Part shown: piece by piece, positions 1 through 14,128 of the stretch
How positions within the stretch are numbered: the stretch's first letter is position 1
How the letters are laid out: each line of letters begins with the position of its first letter
Assembly (NCBI GenBank): GCA_024036415.1
Contig: JAMWET010002906.1
Span: 1-64,000, forward strand
Length of the DNA stretch: 64,000 bases
Source of the DNA: Prochilodus magdalenae
Lineage: Eukaryota; Chordata; Actinopteri; Characiformes; Prochilodontidae
Reading direction: 5' to 3'
The notes under the pieces: generated by a model
Databases searched by the model: none
What the model saw: the letters and a program-made list of their open reading frames with translations, nothing else
Told to the model about the DNA's origin: nothing
Translations under genes and position numbers: made by a program

Positions 1-3000
1 CATTACTCCAACACCAGACCCGCATTACTCCAACTCCAACCAGACCCACATTACTCCAACACCAGACCCACATTACTCCCACACCAGACCCAACATTACT
101 CCCCAACACCAGACCCACATTACTCCAACACCAGACCCGCATTACTCCAACACCAGACTCACATTACTCCAACACCAGACATTAACCCCATTACTCCAAC
201 ACCAGACCCACATTTACTCCAACACCAGACCCACATTACTCCAACCACACACATTACTCCAACACCAGACCCACATTACTCCAACACCAGACCCACATTA
301 CTCCCAACACCCGGCCCGCATTACTCCAAAACCAGACCCACATTACTCCAACACCAGACCCACATTACTCCAACACCAGACCCACATTACTCCAACACCA
401 CACCCACATTACTCCAACACCAGACCCACATTACTCCAACACCAGACCCACATTACTCCAACACCACACCCACATTACTCCAACACCAGACCCGCATTAC
501 TCCAACACCAGACCCACATTACTCCAACACCAGACCCACATTACTCCCACACCAGACACCATTACTCCAACACCATTACATTCCACACCACACCAGACCC
601 ACATTACTCCAACACCAGACCCACATTACTCCAACACCAGACCCGCATTACTCCAACACCAGACCCACATTACTCCAACACCAGACCCACATTACTCCAA
701 CACCAGACCCACATTACTCCAACACCACACCCACATTACTCCAACACCCAACCCACATTACTCCAACACCAGACCCGCATTACTCCAACACCAGACCCGC
801 ATTACTCCAACACCAGACCCGCATTACTCCAACACCAGACCCACATCGCGCCCTCATTACTCCAACACCAGACCCACATTACTCCAACACCAGACCCACA
901 TTACTCCAACACCAGACCCACATTACTTACAGACCAACATTACTCCAACACCATGAACCCACATTACTCCAACACCAGACCCACATTACTCCAACACCAG
1001 ACCCCCATTACTCCAACACCAGACCCACATTACTCCAACACCAGACCCACATTACTCCAACACCAGACCCACATTACTCCAACACCAGACCCACATTACT
1101 CCAACACCAGACCCACATTACTCCAACACCAGACCCACATTACTCCAACACCAGACCCGCATTACTCCAACACCAGACCCACATTACTCCAATACCAGAC
1201 CCACATTACTCCAACACCACACCCACATTACTCCAACACCCGGCCCGCATTACTCCAACACCAGACCCGCATTACTCCAATACCAGACCCACATTACTCC
1301 AACACCAGACCCACATTACTCCAACACCAGACCCACATTACTCCAATACCAGACCCGCATTACTCCAACACCACATCCAACACCACATTACTCCAACACC
1401 AGACCCGCATTACTCCAACACCAGACCCACATTACTCCAACACCCGACCCACATTACTCCAACACCACACCCACATTACTCCCACACCACATCCACATTT
1501 CTCCAACACCAGACCCACATTACTCCAATACCACACCAACATTACTCAAACACCAGACCCACATTACTCCAACACCGGACTCACATTACTACAACACCAC
1601 ATCCACATTACTCCAACACCACACCCACATTACTCCAACACCAGACCCACAATACTCCAACACCAGACTCACATTACTCCAATACCACACCAACATTACT
1701 CCAACACCAGACCCACATTACTCCAACACCAGACCCACAATACTCCAACACCAGACTCACATTACTCCAATACCACACCAACATTACTCCAACACCAGAC
1801 CCGCATTACTCCAACACCACACCCACATTACTCCAACACCCGGCCCGCATTACTCCAACACCAGACCCGCATTACTCCAATACCAGACCCACATTACTCC
1901 AACACCAGACCCACACTACTCCAACACCAGACCCACATTACTCCAACACCAGACTCACATTACTCCCACACCACACCCACATTACTCCAACACCAGACCC
2001 GCATTACTCCAACACCAGACCCACACTACTCCAACACCAGACCCACATTACTCCAACACCACACCCACATTACTCCAACACCAGACCCACACTACTCCAA
2101 CACCAGACCCACATTACTCCAACACCACACCCACATTACTCCAACACCACACCCACATTACTCCAACACCAGACCCGCATTACTCCAACACCAGACCCGC
2201 ATTACTCCAACACCACATCCACATTACTCCAACACCACACCCACATTACTCCAACACCAGACCCACATTACTCCAACACCAGACTCTCATTACTCCAACA
2301 CCACATCCACATTACTCCAACACCACACCCACATCACTCCAACACCAGACCCACACTACTCCAACACCACATCCACATTTCTCCAACACCAGACCCACAT
2401 TACTCCAATACCACACCAACATTACTCCAACACCAGACCCACATTACTCCAACACCAGACCCACATTACTCCAACACCAGACCCACATTACTCCAACACC
2501 AGACCCACATTACTCCAACACCAGACCCACATTACTCCAACACCAGACCCACATTACTCCAACACCAGACTCTCATTACTCCAACACCACATCCACATTA
2601 CTCCAACACCAGATCCACATTACTCCAACACCACACCCACATCACTCCAACACCAGACCCACACTACTCCAACACCACATCCACATTTCTCCAACACCAG
2701 ACCCACATTACTCCAATACCACACCAACATTACTCCAACACCAGACCCACATTACTCCAACACCAGACCCACATTACTCCAACACCAGACCCACATTACT
2801 CCAACACCACACCCACATTACTCCAACACCAGACCCACATTACTCCAACACCAGACCCACATTACTACAACACCCGACCCACATTACTCCAACACCACAC
2901 CCACATTACTCCAACACCCAACCCACATTACTCCAACACCAGACCCGCATTACTCCAACACCAGACCCGCATTACTCCAACACCACACCCACATTACTCC

Positions 3001-6000
3001 AACACCAGACCCACATTACTCCAACACCAGACCCACATTACTCCAACACCAGACCCACATTACTCCAACACCAGACCCACATTACTCCAACACCAGACCC
3101 ACATTACTACAACACCCGACCCACATTACTACAACACCCGACCCACATTACTCCCACACCCAACCCACATTACTCCAACACCACACCCACATTACTCCAA
3201 CACCCAACCCACATTACTCCAACACCAGACCCACATTACTCCAACACCAGACCCACATTACTCCAACACCAGACCCACATTACTCCAACACCAGACCCAC
3301 ATTACTCCAACACCAGACCCACATTACTCCAACACCAGACCCACATTACTCCAACACCAGACCCACATTACTCCAACACCAGACCCACACTACTCCAACA
3401 CCCGACCCACACTACTCCAACACCAGACCCGCATTACTCCAATACCAGACCCACATTACTCCAACACCAGACCCACATTACTCCAACACCAGACCCACAC
3501 TACTCCAACACCCGACCCGCATTACTCCAATACCAGACCCGCATTACTCCAATACCAGACCCACATTACTCCAACACCAGACCCACATTACTCCAACACC
3601 AGACCCGCATTACTCCAACACCAGACCCACATTACTCCAACACCAGACCCACATTACTCCAACACCAGACCCACATTACTCCAACACCAGACCCGCATTA
3701 CTCCAACACCAGACCCGCATTACTCCAACACCAGACCCACATTACTCCAACACCAGACCCACATTACTCCAACACCAGACCCACATTACTCCAACACCAG
3801 ACCCGCATTACTCCAACACCAGACCCACATTACTCCAACACCAGACCCACATTACTCCAACACCAGACCCACATTACTCCAACACCAGACCCACATTACT
3901 CCAACACCAGACTCTCATTAGTCCAACACCACATCCACATTACTCCAACACCAGACCCACATTACTCCTACACCCGACCCACATTACTCCAACACCACAC
4001 CCACATTACTCCCACACCACATCCACATTTCTCCAACACCAGACCCACATTACTCCAATACCACACCAACATTACTCAAACACCAGACCCACATTACTCC
4101 AACACCGGACTCACATTACTACAACACCACATCCACATTACTCCAACACCACACCCACATTACTCCAACACCAGACCCACAATACTCCAACACCAGACTC
4201 ACATTACTCCAATACCACACCAACATTACTCCAACACCAGACCCACATTACTCCAACACCAGACCCACATTACTCCAACACCAGACCCACATTACTCCAA
4301 CACCAGACCCACATTACTCCAACACCAGACCCACATTACTCCAACACCACACCCACATTACTCCAACACCCGGCCCGCATTACTCCAACACCAGACCCGC
4401 ATTACTCCAATACCAGACCCACATTACTCCAACACCAGACCCACATTACTCCAACACCAGACCCACATTACTCCAATACCAGACCCGCATTACTCCAACA
4501 CCAGACCCGCATTACTCCAACACCAGACCCACATTACTCCAACACCAGACCCACATTACTCCAACACCAGACTCTCATTACTCCAACACCACATCCACAT
4601 TACTCCAACACCACACCCACATTACTCCAACACCCGACCCACATTACTCCAACACCAGACCCACATTACTCCAACACCAGACCCACACTACTCCAACACC
4701 AGACCCACATTACTCCAACACCACACCCACATTACTCCAACACCACACCCACATTACTCCAACACCAGACCCGCATTACTCCAACACCAGACCCGCATTA
4801 CTCCAACACCACATCCACATTACTCCAACACCACACCCACATTACTCCAACACCAGACCCACATTACTCCAACACCAGACTCTCATTACTCCAACACCAC
4901 ATCCACATTACTCCAACACCACACCCACATCACTCCAACACCAGACCCACACTACTCCAACACCACATCCACATTTCTCCAACACCAGACCCACATTACT
5001 CCAATACCACACCAACATTACTCCAACACCAGACCCACATTACTCCAACACCAGACCCACATTACTCCAACACCAGACCCGCATTACTCCAACACCAGAC
5101 CCGCATTACTCCAACACCAGACCCACATTACTCCAACACCAGACCCACATTACTCCAACACCAGACTCTCATTACTCCAACACCACATCCACATTACTCC
5201 AACACCACACCCACATTACTCCAACACCCGACCCACATTACTCCAACACCAGACCCACATTACTCCAACACCAGACCCACATTACTCCAACACCAGACCC
5301 ACATTACTCCAACACCAGACCCACATTACTCCAACACCAGACCCACATTACTCCAACACCAGACCCACATTACTCCAACACCAGACCCGCATTACTCCAA
5401 CACCAGACCCACATTACTCCAACACCAGACCCACATTACTCCAACACCAGACCCACATTACTCCAACACCAGACCCACATTACTCCAACACCAGACCCAC
5501 ATTACTCCAACACCAGACCCACATTACTCCAACACCACACCCACATTACTCCAACACCAGACCCACATTACTCCAACACCAGACCCACATTACTCCAACA
5601 CCACACCCACATTACTCCAACACCACACCCACATTACTCCAACACCAGACCCACATTACTCCAACACCAGACCCACATTACTCCAACACCACACCCACAT
5701 TACTCCAACACCACACCCACATTACTCCAACACCAGACCCACATTACTCCAACACCACACCCACATTACTCCAACACCAGACCCACATTACTCCAACACC
5801 ACACCCACATTACTCCAACACCACACCCACATTACTCCCACATTACTCCAACACCAGACCCACATTACTCCAACACCAGACCCACATTACTCCAACACCA
5901 GACCCACATTACTCCAACACCAGACCCACATTACTCCAACACCAGACCCACATTACTCCAACACCACACCCACATTACTCCAACACCAGACCCACATTAC

Positions 6001-9000
6001 TCCAACACCAGACCCACAATACTCCAACACCAGACTCACATTACTCCAATACCACACCAACATTACTCCAACACCAGACCCGCATTACTCCAACACCAGA
6101 CCCACATTACTCCCACACCAGACCCACATTACTCCAACACCAGACCCGCATTACTCCAACACCAGACCCGCATTACTCCAACACCAGACCCACACTACTC
6201 CAACACCAGACCCACATTACTCCAACACCAGACTCACATTACTCCCACACCACACCCACATTACTCCAACACCAGACCCGCATTACTCCAACACCAGACC
6301 CACACTACTCCAACACCAGACCCACATTACTCCAACACCACACCCACATTACTCCAACACCAGACCCACATTACTCCAACACCACACCCACATTACTCCA
6401 ACACCACACCCACATTACTCCAACACCACACCCACATTACTCCAACACCAGACCCACATTACTCCAACACCAGACCCACATTACTCCAACACCAGACCCG
6501 CATTACTCCAACACCAGACCCGCATTACTCCAACACCAGACCCGCATTACTCCAACACCACATCCACATTACTCCAACACCAGACCCACACTACTCCAAC
6601 ACCAGACCCACATTACTCCAACACCACACCCACATTACTCCAACACCACACCCACATTACTCCAACACCAGACCCGCATTACTCCAACACCAGACCCGCA
6701 TTACTCCAACACCACATCCACATTACTCCAACACCACACCCACATTACTCCAACACCAGACCCACATTACTCCAACACCAGACTCTCATTACTCCAACAC
6801 CACATCCACATTACTCCAACACCACACCCACATCACTCCAACACCAGACCCACACTACTCCAACACCAGACCCACATTACTCCAACACCACACCCACATT
6901 ACTCCAACACCAGACCCACACTACTCCAACACCAGACCCACATTACTCCAACACCACACCCACATTACTCCAACACCACACCCACATTACTCCAACACCA
7001 GACCCGCATTACTCCAACACCAGACCCGCATTACTCCAACACCACACCCACATTACTCCAACACCACACCCACATTACTCCAACACCAGACCCACATTAC
7101 TCCAACACCAGACTCTCATTACTCCAACACCACATCCACATTACTCCAACACCACACCCACATCACTCCAACACCAGACCCACACTACTCCAACACCACA
7201 TCCACATTTCTCCAACACCAGACCCACATTACTCCAATACCACACCAACATTACTCCAACACCAGACCCACATTACTCCAACACCAGACCCACATTACTC
7301 CAACACCACATCCACATTACTCCAACACCAGACCCACATTACTCCAACACCAGACCCACAATACTCCAACACCAGACTCACATTACTCCAATACCACACC
7401 AACATTACTCCAACACCAGACCCACATTACTCCAACACCAGACCCACAATACTCCAACACCAGACTCACATTACTCCAATACCACACCAACATTACTCCA
7501 ACACACCACATTACTCCCGCATTACATTACTCCAACACCAGACCCACATTACTCCCAACACCAGACCCACATTACTCCAACACCAGACCCACAGTAGTCC
7601 AACACAGGACCAACATTACCAATACCAGACCCACATTACTCCAACACCAGACCCACATTACTCCCAACACCACACTCACATTACTCCCCCCCCAGACCCA
7701 CATTACTCCAACACCAGACCCACATTACTCCAACACCAGACCCACATTACTCCAACACCAGACCCACATTACTCCAACACCAGACCCACATTACTCCAAC
7801 ACCAGACCCACATTACTCCAACACCACACCCACATTACTCCAACACCACACCCACATTACTCCAACACCACACCCACATTACTCCAACACCAGACCCACA
7901 TTACTCCAACACCAGACCCACATTACTCCAACACCCGACCCGCATTACTCCAACACCAGACCCACATTACTCCAACACCAGACCCACATTACTCCAACAC
8001 CAGACCCACATTACTCCAACACCACACCCACATTACTCCAACACCACACCCACATTACTCCAACACCAGACCCGCATTACTCCAACACCAGACCCGCATT
8101 ACTCCAACACCACATCCACATTACTCCAACACCACACCCACATTACTCCAACACCAGACCCACATTACTCCAACACCAGACTCTCATTACTCCAACACCA
8201 CATCCACATTACTCCAACACCACACCCACATTACTCCAACACCAGACCCACATTACTCCAACACCACACCCACATTACTCCAACACCAGACCCACATTAC
8301 TCCAATACCACACCAACATTACTCCAACACCAGACCCACATTACTCCAACACCACATCCACATTACTCCAACACCAGACCCACAATACTCCAACACCAGA
8401 CTCACATTACTCCAATACCACACCAACATTACTCCAACACCAGACCCACATTACTCCAACACCAGACCCACAATACTCCAACACCAGACTCACATTACTC
8501 CAATACCACACCAACATTACTCCAACACCAGACCCGCATTACTCCAACACCAGACCCACATTACTCCCACACCAGACCCACATTACTCCAACACCAGACC
8601 CGCATTACTCCAACACCAGACCCGCATTACTCCAACACCAGACCCACACTACTCCAACACCAGACCCATATTACTCCAACACCAGACTCACATTACTCCC
8701 ACACCACACCCACATTACTCCAACACCACACCCACATTACTCCAACACCAGACCCACACTACTCCAACACCACACCCACATTACTCCAACACCACACCCA
8801 CATTACTCCAACACCACACCCACATTACTCCAACACCAGACCCACATTACTCCAACACCAGACCCACACTACTCCAACACCAGACCCACATTACTCCAAC
8901 ACCCGACCCGCATTACTCCAACACCAGACCCGCATTACTCCAACACCAGACCCGCATTACTCCAACACCACATCCACATTACTCCAACACCAGACCCACA

Positions 9001-9485
9001 TTACTCCAACACCAGACCCACATTACTCCAACACCAGACTCTCATTACTCCAACACCACATCCACATTACTCCAACACCACACCCACATTACTCCAACAC
9101 CCGACCCACATTACTCCAACACCAGACCCACATTACTCCAACACCAGACCCACATTACTACAACACCCGACCCACATTACTACAACACCCGACCCACATT
9201 ACTCCAACACCAGACCCACATTACTCCCACACCCAACCCACATTACTCCAACACCACACCCACATTACTCCAACACCCAACCCACATTACTCCAACACCA
9301 GACCCGCATTACTCCAACACCAGACCCGCATTACTCCAACACCACACCCACATTACTCCAACACCACACCCACATTACTCCAACACCCGACCCGCATTAC
9401 TCCAACACCAGACCCACATTACTCCAACACCAGACCCACATTACTCCAACACCAGACCCACATTACTCCAACACCAGACTCTCAT
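1..9485. repeat. 22-bp minisatellite array, about 430 copies
   Basis: A tandem array of the unit CATTACTCCAACACCAGACC plus CA fills the first 9.5 kb and continues beyond the left edge. Common variants swap CAGACC for CACACC, CCGACC or CAGACTC, or CATTAC for CACTAC. Because 22 is not a multiple of 3 and the unit lacks stops in this orientation, three units read as a 22-residue period (HYSNTRP / TLLQHQT / HITPTPDP). This gives a spurious 2214-codon frame at 953-7597. Longer-range structure is present: a rare-variant block near 1490-1900 recurs near 4020-4430. No promoter, splice signal or non-repetitive coding sequence supports a gene. Confidence 0.97.
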
Positions 9486-9586
9486 CCGCCTGCTGTTAGA
9501 ATGAGTCATTGTTCTGAAGACTGGGTTCATAATTCTAAGCCCTAGAACTCAGAAATCTGTCTGTCTGAGATCTTAAGCCTACAACA

Positions 9587-9598
9587 CTTTCACTTTCA
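9587..9598 (-). promoter_or_regulatory. ISRE/IRF-like motif (Ig-A copy)
   Basis: The minus strand reads GAAAGTGAAAGT, matching the interferon-stimulated response element core GAAANNGAAA. The same motif occurs at the equivalent place in Ig-E (43259-43270). The match is direct; any function is inferred. Confidence 0.4.
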
Positions 9599-9729
9599 GG
9601 TTTACACCCCACCCCTATAACCCCTCCCACCTTTCCTGATTTTCAGGACAGGGCTTCCAGGAAATCAGCCCAACGTGTAACGAAGTAATGTACTGTAAAC
9701 ATGCAGGCTCATATACCAGTCAAGACCCA

Positions 9730-9990
9730 CCACCACGTCAGGGTCACTGCAGTGCTGAGAATGATTCACCACACACATCATACCTGCTCTGTGTTGGTCC
9801 TGTGTTGGTCCTGTGGGGGTCCTGTGGGGGTCCTGACCATTGAAGAATAGGGTAATAAAGTACACAGAGAAACAGATGGACTACAGTCTGGACCTGTACA
9901 CCTACAGAGTGTCCTGTATGGTCAGTGGAGCTGATAGGGTGGAGTGAGTGTAGATACCAGGAGGTGGTCATAATGTTATGGTTGAACGGT
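9730..9990. mobile_element. MITE-like interspersed repeat
   Basis: The left part (CACTGCAGTGCTGAGAATGA) is present inverted at about 41993-42136. The right part (ATGTTATGGTTGAACGGTGT end) recurs at 44993-45096. This resembles a short non-autonomous DNA transposon common in fish genomes. No coding capacity is present. Family assignment (hAT-like) is from memory of the repeat style and is uncertain. Confidence 0.55.
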
Positions 9991-11103
9991 GTAAACATAT
10001 GAAACAGTAATGAACATATTATACAAAATAATAATAATACAATTTCATTCTATATTTCATTTTGGATTACCCGTATAAAACTTTGTTCAAATAAAAAATC
10101 AACTGAATTTCTGAGTTCCTTGGTGGAGACCCTTGACTAGATTGGGGGTGTCTAGGCTGGTTCTGGCTATGAACCCGCATCTTCATGTTCCGGTTGTTAG
10201 CTGTTATGTGCTGTCCAGCTAAAGCTAATACAGCTAGCCTTAGCTCTGCCTTAGCTAGAAAGCTAGCTATCTTCACCAGCCCTTTTCTGAGCCACCAGCC
10301 GGACGAATGAAACATGAAGACGTGACTTCAGAGCAGGAAGCTCCCTAAAACCCCACAGGCTGTATGGAGGATCTGCAAAGGGCCCGTTTAGCTTTGGTCA
10401 GTAGGAGCTAACGCTAGCTGGGTGTTCAGTTAAACTCACTATCCTGTAACTCTGTGTTGGTTGTAGATGGAGCTGCTCTACCAGAGTGGATCACTGTGCT
10501 GGCTGTGATTGGAGTTGTGGTAGTGGGGATGGTGGTGTTGGTGCAGGCGTGGGCAAAAATTAGGTGCTTATAAAATGAAGGGAGCTCACATCACTGAATA
10601 CCATCACCACGACCCGGACCAGCGGAGATGGACCTCTGAAGGACCTGCCCCAGTTAATCCTCTCCTGTCGTTTATTACCTCTCTCTGTTTCGTTCTGTCT
10701 CTCTGGGGGGAGTCGGTGTGCAGCGGTGTGTGAGGGTCCGCAGTTTCACCCAGCAGTTCAGTTTAGATCTACCTGAAGGCCCTGTGTAGCACCACTGAGA
10801 CACTAACACAGACACACCCATCACACTGTACTACTCCTCAGATATTAGAGACGCCCAGATCAGTACTGGAGCATTACCCCACACACATTAGAGACACTCC
10901 TACACTTATAGATATTATACATATACAGGTATCTCATCACTTCAGTATGTGTTCTAAGGCCACACTAAGAAACTAGGACTGTTTTTATTTAAACCGGGAA
11001 TGATAAACAGGTTTCAGCATAACGAAAATAAATTCTGTACTATTTCTATTCAATTCTATACAACACAAATGTTCACAAATGTCAGAAAGTAATTCAGAAG
11101 TTC

Positions 11104-11134
11104 AGCAAATAAATAAATAAATAAATAAATAAAA
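11104..11134. repeat. (AAAT)n microsatellite
   Basis: A short run of about seven AAAT repeats lies just left of the Gypsy-type LTR. Confidence 0.85.
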
Positions 11135-11176
11135 GGGAAAAAATTCTACCTTAAATTTCTACGCTAAACTGTATTT

Positions 11177-11670
11177 TGTAATAAAGACCTCTGAACATAT
11201 TACAGAAGCCCCTTCACTAGTGTCCTCACACGCTTGGACCCCATCCATTGTAAACGAATGCCACACAAACATTGCTAGAACATCAGCCAACCTCTTAAAT
11301 GTGTTGGGTAATACGATCGTGCTTGGAAATGAAGAAAGAATCCAGAAAAAGCTGAAGCTGAAAAAAAATAACTGCAGACATCTCACACAGTCCCACAGTA
11401 AATCTGAACTTGCTTGGTGGTGCAGATGGAAATCGCTACACGGTTAAAGCCTGTGATGAATTCAGACACAGATCTTCATTTATAACCCAACATAACAGGG
11501 TGTGGGGGAGGAAAAAACAACTTGCTTAGCTCAGCTGAAAGGACAACACATAGAGACAGCTTCTTCTCTCTGTAACTCCCCTGTACCACACAATCACATA
11601 AGTAACAGTGCCCCCTAGTGGCTGAACTCTTCAAATCCAATATAAACACATGGGGTTCTACTATACTACA
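11177..11670 (-). repeat. Putative 3' LTR of the Gypsy-type element
   Basis: The segment is bounded by TGTA at 11177 and TACA at 11670, the inverted dinucleotide ends expected of an LTR. On the minus strand it is directly preceded by a polypurine tract (AGGAGAGGGGGGA). It contains GGTTATAAATG and, near its far end, a CTTTATTACA terminus. With no second LTR for comparison, the boundaries are inferred from termini only. Confidence 0.55.
11608..11621 (+). promoter_or_regulatory. CTCF-like motif inside the LTR
   Basis: GTGCCCCCTAGTGG matches the reverse form of the CTCF core at all 14 degenerate positions. It lies within the putative LTR. Occupancy is unknown. Confidence 0.4.
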
Positions 11671-11832
11671 TCCCCCCTCTCCTAAACTGAAACATCCTAA
11701 CTCCTGTGGATTGTGGAGAATACCCCTGAAACATTTAAACTGAAATTTTACTACTCATCCCTGAATAAACAAGGTTTCTCAACTAATCTCACAGCAGTCT
11801 TTTCTTTTCTTTTCTTTTCTTCTCTTTTCTTT

Positions 11833-12330
11833 TTACTTCACATAGTCTTTTAAATGTGCTGGAGAACGCCTCTCTCTGTTTGAACGTCTCGGTTCCTGAA
11901 CGCCAGGTGTGCTCTTCTTTTGGACCGGGAACTTTGGTGGCTCTACTACAGTCTCTGCCGTCCCAGTCTCACTCCTTTCAACTGTCGGAATCCCCAGTGA
12001 TGCTGAGGGAGCCAGTTGTTCCATGCTACTCTCCTCAGGTACCCATAGATTTTTCTCTAGGGCACATTCAAGCTCTATGGGGACTTGCTTCATCGATCGA
12101 GCTCTCATTTGATCAACATGTCTACGCCAGGACAGTCCATTTCTTGTGACCACAGAGTAGGACACCGGTGCTGTACAAGTATGAACAATGGCAGGGACCC
12201 ATTTGGGCCCATCACTGTAATTCTGAACCATCACATCTTCCCCTGGTCGGAATGCTCTCATCTTGGCACCTTTGTCATGGACTTGTTTTTGTTTCCCTTG
12301 TTTTGGTTTGACCTTGGCCTTTAGGTATGC
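11833..12330 (-). pseudogene. Gypsy integrase C-terminal tail fragment
   Basis: The minus-strand frame ending at 11833 carries RAFRPGEDVMVQNYS and a later basic stretch EPRRSNRERRSPAHLKDY before its stop. This is typical of the chromodomain-less tail of Gypsy integrases that follows the DDE core. The first 20 or so codons (AYLKAKVKPKQG and following) are in the same reading direction but joined to the upstream core by a frameshift. The start at 12261 is only an internal Met. Confidence 0.75.
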
Positions 12331-12739
12331 CAGGTATACTGAAACTCATTTTCTCAATAGTGGCTTGAGTTGTTGATGAATTCATGGCATATGCATCTAT
12401 CCATTTGCAATGTGCATCGACCAGCACTAAAACCATCTTCCCCATGAGGGGACCAGCATAGTCCGCATGCAGGCGGGACCACGGTTTCTCAGGCCACTCC
12501 CAAGAAGGTAAAGGTGCACTTGGGGGTGACCTAGCATTCTTTTGGCACTACTCACATGCTCTTACTTCTTCCTCAACATCTTTATCCATACCAGGCCACC
12601 ATACATATGACCTGGCAAGGCCCTTCATCCTAGACACCCCTGCATGTGTCTGATGTAGCTGCTTTAGCATGATTTGTCTGCCCTGGGGTGGAACTATCAC
12701 CCTAGCACCCCATAAGAGACAACCATCTCTGACGCTCAT
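12330..12739 (-). pseudogene. Gypsy integrase: H2C2 zinc finger and deleted DDE core
   Basis: The frame starting at 12739 has the integrase zinc-binding pattern (QLHQTHAGVSRMK followed by WWPGMDKDVEEEVRACE). An in-frame TAG lies between ACE and CQKNA. The core then starts normally (HADYAGPLMGKM, the first catalytic Asp region) but jumps to the tail after ATIEKM. The stretch holding the second Asp and the Glu of the DD35E triad is therefore missing. The enzyme cannot be active. Confidence 0.8.
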
Positions 12740-13408
12740 CTATAAACGTCTTGTGTGGTATGGTCGTAGTACCGGATCTATAATGGCTGGCCATCCTTTC
12801 AAAACATACTCACGCACCTGCAACAGTGTTGGGTCTTGAGCTGTCCACGTTTTAAGCAGCTCAGCCTTCAGTGGAGCTGTCTCCAGCCATTCTAACATCA
12901 GCACTTGTTCAGCAGGCTCTGGGTTTCCTTCCTTCACAGGTACGGGCAGCCTCCCTAAGGCATCAGCATTTCCATGCTGTTTCCCAGGCTTGTACAGAAT
13001 GTTATATTCATAGGCTCTCAACTAAACTGCCCACCTCTGAACCCTCTTGGTGACACCATCTGTGGAACTCTCATTAAACAGAGTGATCAGTGGCTTGTGG
13101 TCTGTGTAGATTCTTCCATATAAGTACTTATGGAATTTCTGAATTCCGAAAGTCACTGCAAGACCTTTGTCTAACTGAGAATACTGACGTTCAGCTGAAG
13201 TCAGGGTGCGGGACATGAACCCTAATGGGCTTTCGCTACCATCTTCCATTCTGTGTGATAGCACGGCTCCTACCCCGTAAGGCGAAGCATCACATGACAG
13301 TATGAGCTCTTTGTCTGCTGAATAGTGGACAAGCACATCCGCCGATCTCAGCGAAGTCCTGGATTTCTGAAAAGCCTGTTCTTGTGGTCTTTGCCATGAC
13401 CATGGCAC
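12740..13408 (-). pseudogene. Gypsy RNase H and connection domain
   Basis: Two adjacent minus-strand frames cover this. The right one (13022-13408) has the RNase H strand with LSCDASPYGVGAVLSH, then SPLGFMSRTL, YSQLDKGLAV and YTDHKPLI, all conserved in Gypsy RNase H. The left one (12740-13021) continues with EYNILYKPGKQHGNADALGR, the usual end of RNase H, and a linker to integrase. A stop at about 13022-13024 separates them. Confidence 0.85.
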
Positions 13409-14128
13409 CTCCCTTCTCAGTAGCTGATATAAGGGGTTTAACAGCGTGGCGAGATTTAAACCTAAGTAAACTGAGTAAACCTAAACATGCCTTCAGTTCT
13501 GTGACATTTGTAGGTGCTGGTGCTTCCTCCAGGGCCTGGATCAACCCTCGTGAGTCCACCACATGCCCCGAGTATTGAACTTCAGGTTTCAGAAAAGCAC
13601 ATTTGTGTCTTTTCAAGCGCAACCCAGCCTCTTCCAACCGTCTCAACAATTCCGCCAGATTTTTCAAATGTTCTTCATCGGTAAATCCTGGGACTAAAAT
13701 GCCATCTAAATACACAGCTACATGCTGCACCCCCTGCAACAGATTTTCCACGGTCCTCTGGAAAATAGCTGGTGATGATGAAACTCCAAAAGGCAACCGA
13801 TTATAGGTGTACAATCCCTTGTGTGTATTTATGGTTACCAGCTTCTTTGATTCTTCATCCAAGGCTATCTGCTGGTAAGCATGGCTCATATCAAGTTTTG
13901 AAAATGTCTGCCCTCCTGAAGGCACTGAGAACAGATCCTCCACTTTAGGAACTGGATGCTGTTCCAGCGACGATGCTTGATTTACAGTCATTTTATAATC
14001 GCATACAATCTAATTGTGCCATCAGGTTTCAGTACTGGAACTACAGGTGCTGCCCATTCTGCATACTTGACTGGAGAGATGATACCGTCTTTTAATAGCC
14101 TAGCTATCTCTTGCTCTACCTTTGATCT
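13290..14128 (-). pseudogene. Gypsy reverse transcriptase with altered catalytic site
   Basis: The main frame (13290-13991) shows TFSKLDMSHAYQQI (residues 29-42), YNRLPFGVSSSPAIFQ (63-78) and YLDGILV (94-100). The last should be YxDD, and the second catalytic Asp is Gly here, which is expected to abolish polymerase activity. The N-terminal part is in another frame between 13992 and 14128 (GIISPVKYAEWAAPVV, KPDGTIRL), separated by a frameshift around 13990-14010. A further frameshift joins it into RNase H. Confidence 0.88.

Larger units (their letters stand above)
9488..10960 (+). pseudogene. Ig-A: receptor remnant keeping only intron, TM exon and 3' part
   Basis: This segment is collinear with 43165-45960 (Ig-E), starting at the shared CCTGCTGTTAGA junction right after the minisatellite. 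The 5' exon, signal-peptide exon and Ig exon of Ig-E have no counterpart here, so the copy cannot encode a receptor. The TM exon survives at 10467-10573, after a TTGTAG acceptor. It reads DGAALPEW, a hydrophobic stretch ITVLAVIGVVVVGMVVLV, then a short tail QAWAKIRCL and a stop, with a phase-1 entry. The rest matches Ig-E introns and 3' UTR with small indels. Either the array-proximal breakpoint removed the 5' half or the duplication was partial. Confidence 0.8.

Noticed and set aside
953..7597. 2214-codon open frame of Thr/Pro/His/Gln repeats
   Set aside because: It is the translation of the 22-bp minisatellite through three successive frames. There is no non-repeat sequence, start context or splice signal, and both flanks are the same array.
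10067..10315. 82-codon minus-strand frame in the Ig-A intron
   Set aside because: The corresponding Ig-E intron has indels that break it, so it is not conserved as coding.
11159..11447. 75-codon frames on both strands at 11.2-11.4 kb
   Set aside because: They fall inside the putative LTR, have no similarity, and overlap each other on opposite strands.
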